Origin: Dysgonamonadaceae bacterium | GTDB lineage: Bacteria > Bacteroidota > Bacteroidia > Bacteroidales > Dysgonomonadaceae | Length of the DNA stretch: 64,000 nucleotides | Direction of reading: 5' to 3' | Assembly (NCBI GenBank): GCA_031254645.1 | Contig: JAIRUA010000007.1 | Span: 372,001-436,000, forward strand | In this document: positions 40,104 to 48,171 of the stretch, in pieces | How positions within the stretch are numbered: position 1 is the stretch's first letter | Layout: every line of letters starts with the position of its first letter | The notes under the pieces: model-generated | Seen by the model: only the letters and a program-made list of their open reading frames with translations | Databases searched by the model: none | What the model was told of the DNA's origin: nothing | Position numbers and translations under genes: made by a program

Positions 40104-41201
40104 TTCTACAAACCTGCCCGAAAAAAAACTGTGCCCAAAGAAGAATCGTTTTTTGACGTAATGGAAAAATATCTTTCCTCACATAAATTATCAGAGTTTC
40201 GTCAAAAAAATTTCAAAGTCATTGTCCGTTGTTTGCGCAGATTTGAGTTATTCAAGAGAAAACAAGACAATAAAGGGTTCAAATTATCTTTTTCAACGCT
40301 ATCTTTGGACGTGCTACACCAAATCGAGGATTTTCTCGCAAATGAAAGAGATGCCTTTTTGAAATATCCGAAAATTTATGAGGAATTTCCTTATTCCGTC
40401 AAAGTCGGCGTGAAAACTCCGAAAAGGAAACGTCCACCAACTGTGGACGAAGACGGCAATATCGTTCCCAAAGGTATGCCCAACCCTCGCGGACAAAACA
40501 CGGTTGCCGATATGATGCTTCGTTTTCGCAGTTTTATTATTTGGGCAAATGACAATGAATACACAACAAATAATCCATTCAAAAAATACACGGTTGGCGA
40601 AATCGTATATGGAACGCCTATCTACATAAATAACGATGAGCGAAACAAGTTGTTAGAAACTGATTTGTCAGATAATAAAGAATTGGAAACTCAACGAGAT
40701 ATTTTTGTTTTTCAATGTCTTATCGGTTGTCGCGTCAGCGATTTATACAAAATGACGTACAAAAGCATTATCGACAACGCTATCGAATATATTCCGAGAA
40801 AAACAAAAGAAGACCGGGCGATAACCGTTCGAGTTCCGCTAAGCGATACGGCTAAACAACTCATTGATAAATACAAAGATTATGAACGCGGAACGCTTTT
40901 TCCATTTAATACCGAACAGGACTACAATCGTAAAATAAAAGAGGCGTTCAAACGTGCCGGACTTGACCGTATGGTTACAACCCTTGACCAGCAAACGCGC
41001 GATGAAGTGCAACGACCGCTTTACGAAATCGTTTCTTCGCATATGGCACGGCGTAGTTTTATCGGAAATATCTACAAAAAAGTGAAAGACCCGAATTTGG
41101 TTGGTGCATTGAGTGGACACAAAGAAGGCAGTAAAGCCTTTGCACGTTATCGCACCATTGACGATGATATGAAGAAAGAATTAATCGGAATGTTAGAATA
41201 A
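40104..41201 (+). pseudogene. Tyrosine recombinase of IME-1, 5'-truncated
   Basis: The frame aligns to the 443-residue recombinase at 55364 from its residue about 105 onward (SHKLSEFRQKNFKVIVRC against KHKLSEVRKKNFRVICRA). The first 100 or so residues, including the arm-binding domain, and the promoter are missing. The catalytic half is intact: LIGCRVSDLYKM, SSHMARRSFIGN and LSGHKEGSKAFARY. A GTG at 40131 could start a 356-residue product, but without the arm-binding domain IME-1 probably cannot excise with its own enzyme. Confidence 0.75.
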
Positions 41202-41206
41202 ATCCG

Positions 41207-41214
41207 TATTTTTG
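41207..41214 (+). promoter_or_regulatory. -7 box before the YhcG-type gene
   Basis: TATTTTTG followed by CAC lies 21 bases before the ATG at 41235, directly after the recombinase stop. Confidence 0.5.
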
Positions 41215-41234
41215 CACTCAATAAACTAAAAGCG

Positions 41235-42386
41235 ATGAACATAGATTTTGTAAAAGACCCTGAATATAAACAGTGGCTCGTAGATTTGAAAACGCGCATT
41301 CGCCAAAGCCAAATGCGGGCAATGATAAAAGTGAATGACGAATTGTTGCGCCTATATTGGGATTTAGGGCACGATATTGTTGTTCGCCAAATGGATTCGG
41401 CGTGGGGAAGTGGTTTTTTCAAAAACCTAAGTAGGGAATTGAAGACAGAGTTTCCGGACGCGCAAGGCTTTTCCGAGCGGAATCTGTATAATATGAAACG
41501 TTTTTATCTGTTTTATAGTCAGGACAGTACAATTTTGCACCAAGCTGGTGCAGAATTGCGGATTGGAAATTTGCACCAACTTGGTGCAGAAATACAAGAG
41601 TCTAAAAACAAAGACGTTGCATTTGTCCACCAAGCTGGTGGACAAATTGATGTACACCCGATTTTTCAAATTCCTTGGCGACACCACGTTGAAATATTCA
41701 CAAAGTGCAAATCTGTACACGAAGCATTGTTTTATGTTCAAAAAACCATTGAAAACGGTTGGAGTAGAGATATGTTGGCGAACTTTATGGACCTTGACTT
41801 ATACCAAAGTCAAGGTAAGTCCATTAATAACTTCGACCGATTACTGCCCGATGTTCAAAGTGATTTAGCCAAACAAACGCTGAAAGACCCTTACAACTTT
41901 GGCTTTCTCTCACTTACAGAAAAATACAAAGAAAAAGAGTTGGAGGATGCTTTGGTTGAAAACATTACAAAGTTCCTATTAGAACTTGGACAGGGTTTTG
42001 CATTCGTTGGTCGTCAATATCCCATTCAAATAGGAAGCGTTCCACGCAACATTGATTTGCTATTTTATCACTTAAAGTTACGTTGTTATGTGGTTATCGA
42101 GCTGAAAGTAAAGAAATTTGAACCGGAGCATACCGGAAAACTTGGATATTACATTGTTGCCATAGATGAACAGGTAAAAACAGAAGCCGATAATCCCACA
42201 ATCGGACTACTCATTTGTCGAAAAAAAGACAATATCGAGGTAAAATACTCTTTGAAAAGCAGCAATCAGCCAATCGGAATTTCCGAATATGATTTATCAA
42301 AATTGATGCCCGAAGATTTCAAATCTTCGCTTCCGTCTATTGATGAAATTGAGAATGAACTGAATAAAAATAACGAGGAGGAGTAA
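41235..42386 (+). CDS. YhcG-type PDDEXK nuclease (DUF1016)
   Basis: The 383-residue protein has the N-terminal DUF1016 region (LLRLYWDLGHDIVVRQMDSA, then WGSGFFKNLSRELK and FSERNLYNMKRFY). The C-terminal PD-(D/E)XK nuclease has GFAFVGRQYPIQIG, RNIDLLFYH and CYVVIELKVK (the E-x-K motif), then GKLGYYI. Between them, at about residues 97-140, lies a variable insert made of LHQAGAEL-, LHQLGAEI- and VHQAGGQI-type units encoded by palindromic DNA repeats. YhcG/RpnA-like proteins are nucleases of mobile elements. It occupies the slot that AbiE occupies in IME-0 and IME-2. Confidence 0.85.
   Translation: MNIDFVKDPEYKQWLVDLKTRIRQSQMRAMIKVNDELLRLYWDLGHDIVVRQMDSAWGSGFFKNLSRELKTEFPDAQGFSERNLYNMKRFYLFYSQDSTILHQAGAELRIGNLHQLGAEIQESKNKDVAFVHQAGGQIDVHPIFQIPWRHHVEIFTKCKSVHEALFYVQKTIENGWSRDMLANFMDLDLYQSQGKSINNFDRLLPDVQSDLAKQTLKDPYNFGFLSLTEKYKEKELEDALVENITKFLLELGQGFAFVGRQYPIQIGSVPRNIDLLFYHLKLRCYVVIELKVKKFEPEHTGKLGYYIVAIDEQVKTEADNPTIGLLICRKKDNIEVKYSLKSSNQPIGISEYDLSKLMPEDFKSSLPSIDEIENELNKNNEEE
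41536..41644. repeat. Three palindromic mini-repeats inside the YhcG gene
   Basis: The units are TGCACCA-AGC-TGGTGCA (41536-41552), TGCACCA-ACT-TGGTGCA (41572-41588) and TGTCCACCA-AGC-TGGTGGACA (41624-41644). All are in frame and encode HQAG/HQLG. The same palindrome occurs outside genes at 58391-58411, so it behaves like a mobile or amplifying palindromic element tolerated in a protein loop. Confidence 0.75.
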
Positions 42387-42388
42387 CT

Positions 42389-42898
42389 ATGTCAGGAGGA
42401 CACTTTAATTATTATCAGGACAGAATTCCTGAAATTGCAGAATCCATAAAAAGAGAAATCAGACGAAGTGAGGACGGCTTTGAATGTTATCCCGCAAGAG
42501 AAGACCATACACCACCCTTTCGTTCGGGAGATTCGGACTGGGTATTTGCTTCTTCAACAGATGACAAAAAGTACCGAATTCCCCAAAAGAATATAATTGA
42601 CAGATATCCAAAATTTTATGGAGAAGACAATAATGGTGTCCCCATATTTGATAAGCCCGAAAACTATAACAATTATCCTCCTGAAATTTTGGAAATATTC
42701 AAAGAAGGAGTGAGAAAATTAAAGGAAGCAGCCGTTTATACGCAACGCATAGACTGGTATTTGTCGGGCGATGACGGAGAGGAAACACTTATTGAAAGAC
42801 TGAAAGAAGATTTAGACGAAGTTAAACAAGAAATTACTGAGTTAGAAAATAATAATTGGAATATCGGAGTTGCGGAGCAATATGACGATGAGGGTTGA
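42389..42898 (+). CDS. Hypothetical phage/element protein, MSGGHFNY type
   Basis: The 169-residue protein begins MSGGHFNYYQDRIPEIAESI, a start I know from small uncharacterised phage and element proteins. The C-terminus is a coiled coil (LKEDLDEVKQEITELENNNW) with an acidic tail. It starts 2 bases after the YhcG stop, so the two are coupled. No catalytic motif is seen. Confidence 0.6.
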   Translation: MSGGHFNYYQDRIPEIAESIKREIRRSEDGFECYPAREDHTPPFRSGDSDWVFASSTDDKKYRIPQKNIIDRYPKFYGEDNNGVPIFDKPENYNNYPPEILEIFKEGVRKLKEAAVYTQRIDWYLSGDDGEETLIERLKEDLDEVKQEITELENNNWNIGVAEQYDDEG

Positions 42899-42915
42899 AA
42901 AATAACACAACAACA

Positions 42916-43623
42916 ATGGATTATCACAAAATCAACAGCCATATTATCCTACTTCTTGTAGTAATCGTTGTGGGATTGGGAGTGGCAACTCTTGGCAGAG
43001 AGATTGCACTCGAAGCAGGGCGTAATGTCGGAACTGCAAATCTGATTTTCTTGATAATCCTTATCGTGTGCAGTATTGCCTATCTGATTATTATGGCGAC
43101 ATTAGCCCATATCATTATACCGTACATTATGGAAAAACTACCGAGCAAGAAAAAATCTGCGCCAATAATTACGGAAAATAGCGTTTCAGAAACTCCAAAA
43201 CAATCAACAGAAGATATAAGGCATAACTATGCAAAAACTTATATAGAAAAGCAAAACACCAAAATCAATCTGTTTTTAGAATATTCGCACCTGACTTTCG
43301 CGCCATACATTACTGATAACGAACTATCACGGCTCGATGAATATATCAAATACTACGTTGCTGGCGAATCGTTGCCCGAAAATCTTATTCCGCTCAATCC
43401 GATGAAACTAAAACAATACGATTTATTTCACTTCGGTTGGAATATGGCAAATTATTTCGATTACAAAAAAGAAGAAGTTCCCTCGTGGCTTCAAACCGTT
43501 TTCTTTGAATTGCAAAAATTTGAATTTTCATACATTTACAAGAAACTTCGTATCGATGCGAAGCGATGCAAAATCCCTATCATTGAAGATATTCCCAAAT
43601 ATTTAGCTGAAATAAAAGACTGA
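42916..43623 (+). CDS. Two-helix membrane protein of IME-1
   Basis: About 235 residues from ATG 42916 (the TTG at 42895 is unlikely). Two membrane helices (IILLLVVIVVGLGVATL and LIFLIILIVCSIAYLIIMA) are followed by a cytoplasmic domain with LYDLFHFGWN-like content (YDLFHFGWNMANYF). The protein at 58536 in IME-2 has the same layout and position before the HTH gene, although sequence identity is low. It may link the element to the membrane or to transfer machinery. Confidence 0.6.
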   Translation: MDYHKINSHIILLLVVIVVGLGVATLGREIALEAGRNVGTANLIFLIILIVCSIAYLIIMATLAHIIIPYIMEKLPSKKKSAPIITENSVSETPKQSTEDIRHNYAKTYIEKQNTKINLFLEYSHLTFAPYITDNELSRLDEYIKYYVAGESLPENLIPLNPMKLKQYDLFHFGWNMANYFDYKKEEVPSWLQTVFFELQKFEFSYIYKKLRIDAKRCKIPIIEDIPKYLAEIKD

Positions 43624-43647
43624 AAAGTTAAATAATCGGAGATTTTT

Positions 43648-43692
43648 GAGAGATATTTTAGAGACATTGTTCTCTGAAATATCTCTCTTTTT
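43648..43692 (+). terminator. Terminator before the IME-1 HTH gene
   Basis: A perfect 11-bp stem GAGAGATATTT/AAATATCTCTC (43648-43658, 43677-43687) has an inner AGAGA/TCTCT and is followed by a T run. It separates the accessory genes from the replication/mobilization genes. Confidence 0.75.
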
Positions 43693-43755
43693 CTTTGCAC
43701 TCGGATTTGATTGAGTCCGAAAGCAAATTATTGTCAAATTAAAAAATTTCCGATT

Positions 43756-44061
43756 ATGAATTATCGCGATTTATTGAGTTCAGGGGCGAATGTAAGTGTT
43801 ACGCTCAAACTCGAAGATTTACGGGAAATCTTCAAAGAAATGTCAGGCAGTCATAAATCTACACCCAAAGACACGCCTGCCGAAGACTTCCTAAGCCGTA
43901 AAGAAGTTTTATCCATTCTCAAAATTGATTCCTCTACATTATGGTGTTGGGAGAAAACAGGTTATATCAAATCATTCCCTTTTGGCGGACGAAAACGATA
44001 TAAAACCGCAGATGTCGAAGCAATACGCACAGGCACAACTCAAAAGAAAAACAGACGATGA
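43756..44061 (+). CDS. Helix-turn-helix excisionase-like protein of IME-1
   Basis: About 101 residues from ATG 43756 (MNYRDLLSSG). The HTH_17-type domain has FLSRKEVLSILKIDSSTLWC, then WEKTGYIKSFPFGGRKRYKT. The IME-2 protein at 59323 has the same domain (YLTRQEV, TLWHWNKKGYLKT). It is expected to bind near the element ends or the replication genes and to act as an excisionase or regulator. It overlaps the next gene by 4 bases. Confidence 0.8.
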   Translation: MNYRDLLSSGANVSVTLKLEDLREIFKEMSGSHKSTPKDTPAEDFLSRKEVLSILKIDSSTLWCWEKTGYIKSFPFGGRKRYKTADVEAIRTGTTQKKNRR

Positions 44062-44465
44062 ACTACCTCAAACTCATTTCCATTTTTTGGCAAATAGACG
44101 AACAGCGTAGTTTTTCGGCAAACGAAACACGCCTTTACTTCTACTTGCTCAAAATTGCAAATAGTTTCTTTTGGCAGACGGAATGGTTTGAATATGGCGA
44201 TGAAAAGATGAAAGCGTACGTCGGCGTATCTTCCGCAGTATTGCGCACAGCGCGAAACAATTTGAAAGAAGTTCATTTGATTGATTTCATTGTCGGCGGT
44301 GCAGGGCAAAGGGTAAAGACAAGGTATCAGATTTTAACACCTAATCTCAACCCTAACCTTAACCCATTATATAATAATAAGATAAAAACAAAAACTAATA
44401 ATAAAAGAGATGAACGATTTTCAAAAAGAGAATACGTTGCTTCCGCAAGCGACTTTGACGAATAG
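44058..44465 (+). CDS. Winged-helix replication initiation-like protein
   Basis: The 135-residue protein has a winged-helix/DnaD-like DNA-binding domain (LRTARNNLKEVHLIDFIVGG) and an N-terminus with FSANETRLYFYLLKIANSFF, typical of phage replisome-organiser proteins. A proline/asparagine-rich linker (NLNPNLNPLYNN) and a basic tail follow. It precedes a DnaC-like ATPase, and the pair probably loads the host helicase onto the element. It overlaps the next gene by 56 bases. Confidence 0.7.
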   Translation: MNYLKLISIFWQIDEQRSFSANETRLYFYLLKIANSFFWQTEWFEYGDEKMKAYVGVSSAVLRTARNNLKEVHLIDFIVGGAGQRVKTRYQILTPNLNPNLNPLYNNKIKTKTNNKRDERFSKREYVASASDFDE

Positions 44466-45135
44466 CCTTCACTTGTGCCTGTTGGCTCTCAAAAATCGCG
44501 CTTCCGATGAAAAGAAAAAGAACGGCACGGCTCGCCTGTTATTCCCTTTTGCGTATGGCGAATATCAATCGTTGCTTGCTCAAAGTGCAAACGTGATTTT
44601 GGTGCAACGAAAAGAAAATAACTCGTTTGTTATCGACAAAAACAACGAATCGGTTATCCAACAATTTTTTCTATATCTGAAAATGGACAGTCGTTTTAAT
44701 GGCGATTTGCAAAAAGGAATTATGTTGGTCGGCAAATATGGTTCGGGAAAAACGCTGATAATGCAAGCCGTTTCGGAAATGTACAACACCATTATTCGCA
44801 CGCTGTATGTCCAGCGACCGCTTTTGAAATTCCTAAAATCGTCGGAATTGTTGGAAACGATAAAAGAAAAACCTGTCAAACAATTTTCTAAAATGCCACT
44901 TATCATTGACGAGTTCGGACGAGAGCCGAAACAAATTATGGATTTCGGCAACTTGAAAAGTCCGATTATCGAATTACTTTGCGAACGATATGACAACGGA
45001 GCGTGGACACACGGCACGAGTAATTTCACACTCGACACACTTTGTTCCGAAAATCAGTATGGAAAAATGACAGGCGATAGAATCAAATCAATGTTCAATT
45101 TTATCGAACTAAAAGGCGAAAGCAGGCGAAAATAA
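44410..45135 (+). CDS. DnaC-like replication ATPase
   Basis: The 241-residue AAA+ protein has Walker A GIMLVGKYGSGKTLI (about 104-118) and Walker B PLIIDEFGRE (about 163-172). It belongs to the DnaC/IstB-like loader type used by phages and plasmids to load the replicative helicase. It works with the winged-helix protein just upstream. IME-2 has primases instead at this position, so the two elements use different replication strategies. Confidence 0.8.
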   Translation: MNDFQKENTLLPQATLTNSLHLCLLALKNRASDEKKKNGTARLLFPFAYGEYQSLLAQSANVILVQRKENNSFVIDKNNESVIQQFFLYLKMDSRFNGDLQKGIMLVGKYGSGKTLIMQAVSEMYNTIIRTLYVQRPLLKFLKSSELLETIKEKPVKQFSKMPLIIDEFGREPKQIMDFGNLKSPIIELLCERYDNGAWTHGTSNFTLDTLCSENQYGKMTGDRIKSMFNFIELKGESRRK

Positions 45136-45171
45136 AAAATTGATGAGCATACTCCCAATGTTGATTTTTTG

Positions 45172-45240
45172 GCGTAGCAAGTTTATGTTTCGGGAATCCC
45201 GAAACGCTGAAAAATCCCGTTGGTCTCATTTCAAAACTTG
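45172..45240. other. Candidate oriT of IME-1
   Basis: This is a 69-base block, almost identical to 61934-62002, directly before mobC in both elements. It contains the palindrome GTTTCGGGA/TCCCGAAAC with a 1-base centre (45187-45205) and outer arms CAAGTTT/AAACTTG. Strong conservation of non-coding sequence before relaxosome genes is typical of an origin of transfer. The nick site is not known. Confidence 0.65.
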
Positions 45241-45247
45241 GAAAAAT

Positions 45248-45586
45248 ATGAAAAAAGTCGGACGACCAATATTGAAGGATTCTGTGAAGTTGAGTTACCC
45301 AATCATTGTCAAACTTTGCACAAAAGATTTCAACGAACTGAAAGCAAAAGCAAGACAAGCCGGAATGACTCGCACCGAATTTGCACGATTAGCAATTATC
45401 GGTTGTGAAATTCGTCAGCGACTCACACCCGAGCAAATGGATTGTATTCGCAAAATTGCAGGAATAGGAAATAACCTCAATCAAATTGCTCGTAAAATAA
45501 ATGCCGCAGGTTATACAAATAACCGAGGCGAATATCTCTATTTGGCTGACAAAATTGATAACGAACTCAACAGAATTGACAAATGA
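45248..45586 (+). CDS. mobC: MobC-like relaxosome accessory protein, IME-1
   Basis: About 112 residues from ATG 45248; the longer frame from 45140 overlaps the oriT and is rejected. The protein has KLSYPIIVKLCTKDFNELKA, then AGMTRTEFARLAIIGCEI, a ribbon-helix-helix-like domain. RKIAGIGNNLNQIARKINAA matches the MobC family. It binds near the oriT and assists the relaxase. It is 4 bases upstream-overlapped with mobA and nearly identical to the IME-2 copy. Confidence 0.87.
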   Translation: MKKVGRPILKDSVKLSYPIIVKLCTKDFNELKAKARQAGMTRTEFARLAIIGCEIRQRLTPEQMDCIRKIAGIGNNLNQIARKINAAGYTNNRGEYLYLADKIDNELNRIDK

Positions 45587-46485
45587 TAGCAAAAATCGTA
45601 AAAGGCAAAAGTTTCAAAGGCGTTGTAAACTACATTCTCGACAAGGCAAAACAAACAGAATTATTGGCAACAGAAGGAGTTCGACACAAAAGCCGCGAAT
45701 CCATTATTCGCAGTTTCGTTACCCAAACCGAATTAAATCCGAGAGTAGCGAAAACAGTCGGACATATCTCATTGGATTTTTCGTCGCAGGATAGGGATAA
45801 ATTGACAAACGCGAAAATGGTACAAATTGCCCACGAATACCTAAACGCAATGGATATCAAAAACACGCAATACATTATTGCCCGACACCACGACAAAGAA
45901 CACCCACATATTCATATTGTTTTCAACCGAATAGATAACAACGGCAAAACCATTTCGGATAAAAATGACCGATACCACAGCGGAAAGATTTGCAAAGACT
46001 TGACCGACAAGTACAACCTATACTTCGCACAAGGCAAAGAAAATGTAAAACGCCACCGCCTAAAAGAGCCTGACAAAACAAAATATGAAATTTACGATGC
46101 CCTAAAAGCAGCCGTTCCCAAATGCAAAAATTGGAAAGAGTTACACAACGAACTCAAAAAGAACGGAATCACAATCAATTTCAAATACAAAGGCAATACC
46201 GATGAGGTTCAGGGCGTACGTTTTGAAAAGAACGGCTACACATTTAACGGCTCAAAAATTGACCGACAATTCAGTTACAGTAAGATTGATTTTCAGTTGA
46301 AACAAAATGAAAAAGCGCAAGATATTCAAACAAAGCAAGAAAATAATCATTCTCAAAATCTGACTTCTAATTTGGGTGGACTATTTGATTTCCAAACGTC
46401 AGGAATGGATTACGACCCCGATGAAGCAGAATTATTGAAACAGCACAAATACAAAAAGAGAAAGAAACAAGGATTTAGACTATAA
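45583..46485 (+). CDS. mobA: MOBP-type relaxase, IME-1
   Basis: The 300-residue relaxase starts MIAKIVKGKSFKGVVNYILD, the typical start of Bacteroidota relaxases. The metal-binding motif is ARHHDKEHPHIHIVFNR (about 103-119). A conserved GKTISDKNDRY and a C-terminal FDFQTSGMDYDPDE follow. It nicks the oriT and covalently leads the strand for transfer. The overlap with mobC is 4 bases. It is almost identical to the copy at 62365, with differences mainly in the region after residue 125. Confidence 0.92.
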   Translation: MIAKIVKGKSFKGVVNYILDKAKQTELLATEGVRHKSRESIIRSFVTQTELNPRVAKTVGHISLDFSSQDRDKLTNAKMVQIAHEYLNAMDIKNTQYIIARHHDKEHPHIHIVFNRIDNNGKTISDKNDRYHSGKICKDLTDKYNLYFAQGKENVKRHRLKEPDKTKYEIYDALKAAVPKCKNWKELHNELKKNGITINFKYKGNTDEVQGVRFEKNGYTFNGSKIDRQFSYSKIDFQLKQNEKAQDIQTKQENNHSQNLTSNLGGLFDFQTSGMDYDPDEAELLKQHKYKKRKKQGFRL

Positions 46486-46506
46486 ACAATTAAAACGCAT
46501 ACAATT

Positions 46507-47049
46507 ATGAGCAACAAAATCGACACTTCAATCATTTACGAAATGTTTGAAACAATCAAAAGCAAATTGGACAAACAGAAAATCAACGAGGTTGAACCTG
46601 TACAAATTGACCTTTCCACTATCAATGCGATGACGGAACAGTTAGAAAACGTAATCGAAGAAGTCAAAAAACCTTCCAAAGTTGAACATTGCCACAAGAT
46701 TGAAATTCGCAATAATTGGTTTTTCTTTTCGTGGATAGGATTAGTGATTATCATTCTTGGATTATCGTGGGCGATTGGTAACCAACGACAAACCATAGCG
46801 CAATATAGAGATAATGACTTGAAATATCGGTATATCAAAATGCAGGGACAAACTAACGAGGAAAACTTGTATCGTTTGGAACAGCAATTTAATCACAAGG
46901 ACAGTATCAAAATTATTCGTAAGCAGGTGGAAAAATATGAGGAATTGGTAAAAGAACAAGCGGAAAGGATAGAGAGAGCAAGACAGAATAGTGAAGAAGT
47001 TGAGAGAATACAACGAGAGGTAGAAGTCCTGAAAATTAAAAAACAATAA
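46507..47049 (+). CDS. MobB-like membrane coiled-coil protein, IME-1
   Basis: The 180-residue protein has one membrane helix (WFFFSWIGLVIIILGLSWAI) after a conserved KVEHCHKIEIRNN stretch and a C-terminal coiled coil rich in E, R and Q. It follows the relaxase by 21 bases. The IME-2 version (63289) is similar except in the coiled coil. The role is probably relaxosome-to-membrane attachment. Confidence 0.7.
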   Translation: MSNKIDTSIIYEMFETIKSKLDKQKINEVEPVQIDLSTINAMTEQLENVIEEVKKPSKVEHCHKIEIRNNWFFFSWIGLVIIILGLSWAIGNQRQTIAQYRDNDLKYRYIKMQGQTNEENLYRLEQQFNHKDSIKIIRKQVEKYEELVKEQAERIERARQNSEEVERIQREVEVLKIKKQ

Positions 47050-47065
47050 TTTGCAATGCGGAAAA

Positions 47066-47096
47066 TTGCAAGTGAGAAGAAAATGAACTATTTTTG
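47066..47096 (+). promoter_or_regulatory. Promoter of the C5-methyltransferase operon
   Basis: TTG (47066-47068) and TATTTTTG (47089-47096) are 20 bases apart, and the start codon is 30 bases beyond. TTGCAA at 47051-47056 and 47066-47071 forms an inverted/direct pair over the -33 region and could be a small operator. Confidence 0.65.
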
Positions 47097-47126
47097 CGTT
47101 TTGTAAATTAGAATAATTGTATCTAT

Positions 47127-48170
47127 ATGAATTATTACAGAGCTGTTGATTTTTTCTGCTCCGGTGGTGGTATGAGTTATGGCTTGCAGCAAGCAGGCAT
47201 AAATATCATTGCGGGCATTGATTTCGACAAATCCTGTGAAGAAACTTATAAATCAAATATTAAAGATGCGAAGTTTATACACGCTGATGTTTTTGATTTG
47301 AAGGAAAAGGAATTAGAAGAAAAATTATCACTAAAAAAGAACGATGATAGCTTAATCCTTATTGGTTGTAGCCCCTGCCAATATTGGAGCATTATTAATA
47401 CTGATAGAATAAAATCATATAAATCAAGTAGCTTGCTAAAAGAATTTAGGCGTTTTGTAGAATATTTTATGCCCGGATATGTGGTAGTCGAAAATGTGCC
47501 GGGAATTTTTAGGCGACAAGCGGAAAGTGGTTTGGAAGACTTTATCAAATGGTTACTTAACAACAACTATAAAGTACACCGTAATGTGCACGAAGTCAGC
47601 GAATATGGAGTGCCTCAACACAGAAGGCGCTTCACATTAATAGCCAACAGAGTTACCGATAAGGAAATTGAACCGAAAAAGAAAATAGGAAAGAAGAGAA
47701 CGGTTAGAGATGTATTAGGCGAAGAAAACGGATTTCCAAAAGTATCTGCCGGACATAAAGACAGCACGCCTTTCTTACACACTGTTGCCGGACTTAAAGA
47801 GATAAATATAAAAAGGCTTGCTCTTACAGAAAAAGACGGTGGCACAAGATTGGCTTATGCAAATTCGGAATTAGCTCCCGATTGTCATAAAAACAATAAA
47901 GAAAGTTTTAAAGACACCTACGGAAGAATGTGGTGGGATAAACCTGCACCGACTATTACTACAAAATTTTTCAGTATTTCCAATGGAAGATTTGCACACC
48001 CCGAAGAAGATAGAGCAATATCTCTTCGAGAGGGAGCTGTATTACAATCTTTCCCGAAAGACTATATTTTTAAAACAACAAGCGTTGCCAATACGGCACG
48101 AATGATTGGTAATGCCGTTCCGCCAAAATATGCGGAAGCAATTGGTATAGCAATAGTAAATCAACAATGA
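47127..48170 (+). CDS. DNA (cytosine-5) methyltransferase
   Basis: The 347-residue enzyme has motif I VDFFCSGGGMSYGLQQAG, motif IV GCSPCQYWS with the catalytic cysteine, motif VI VVENVPGI, motif VIII QHRRRF and C-terminal motifs IX-X (APTITTKFFS, RMIGNAVPP). The target-recognition region lies between about 200 and 260. It is the first gene of a five-gene restriction operon and is followed after 1 base by the GHKL ATPase. Together with Vsr at the end, it marks cytosine-modified sites whose deamination Vsr would repair. Confidence 0.93.
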   Translation: MNYYRAVDFFCSGGGMSYGLQQAGINIIAGIDFDKSCEETYKSNIKDAKFIHADVFDLKEKELEEKLSLKKNDDSLILIGCSPCQYWSIINTDRIKSYKSSSLLKEFRRFVEYFMPGYVVVENVPGIFRRQAESGLEDFIKWLLNNNYKVHRNVHEVSEYGVPQHRRRFTLIANRVTDKEIEPKKKIGKKRTVRDVLGEENGFPKVSAGHKDSTPFLHTVAGLKEINIKRLALTEKDGGTRLAYANSELAPDCHKNNKESFKDTYGRMWWDKPAPTITTKFFSISNGRFAHPEEDRAISLREGAVLQSFPKDYIFKTTSVANTARMIGNAVPPKYAEAIGIAIVNQQ

Positions 48171-48171
48171 T

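Noticed and set aside
41536-41644. Regularly spaced repeats as a CRISPR array
   Set aside because: Only three short palindromic units, inside a conserved coding frame, with unequal spacing and no cas genes nearby.
45140-45247. Upstream extension of mobC (from 45140)
   Set aside because: The extension covers the conserved palindromic oriT candidate, and the IME-2 copy has a different upstream frame.
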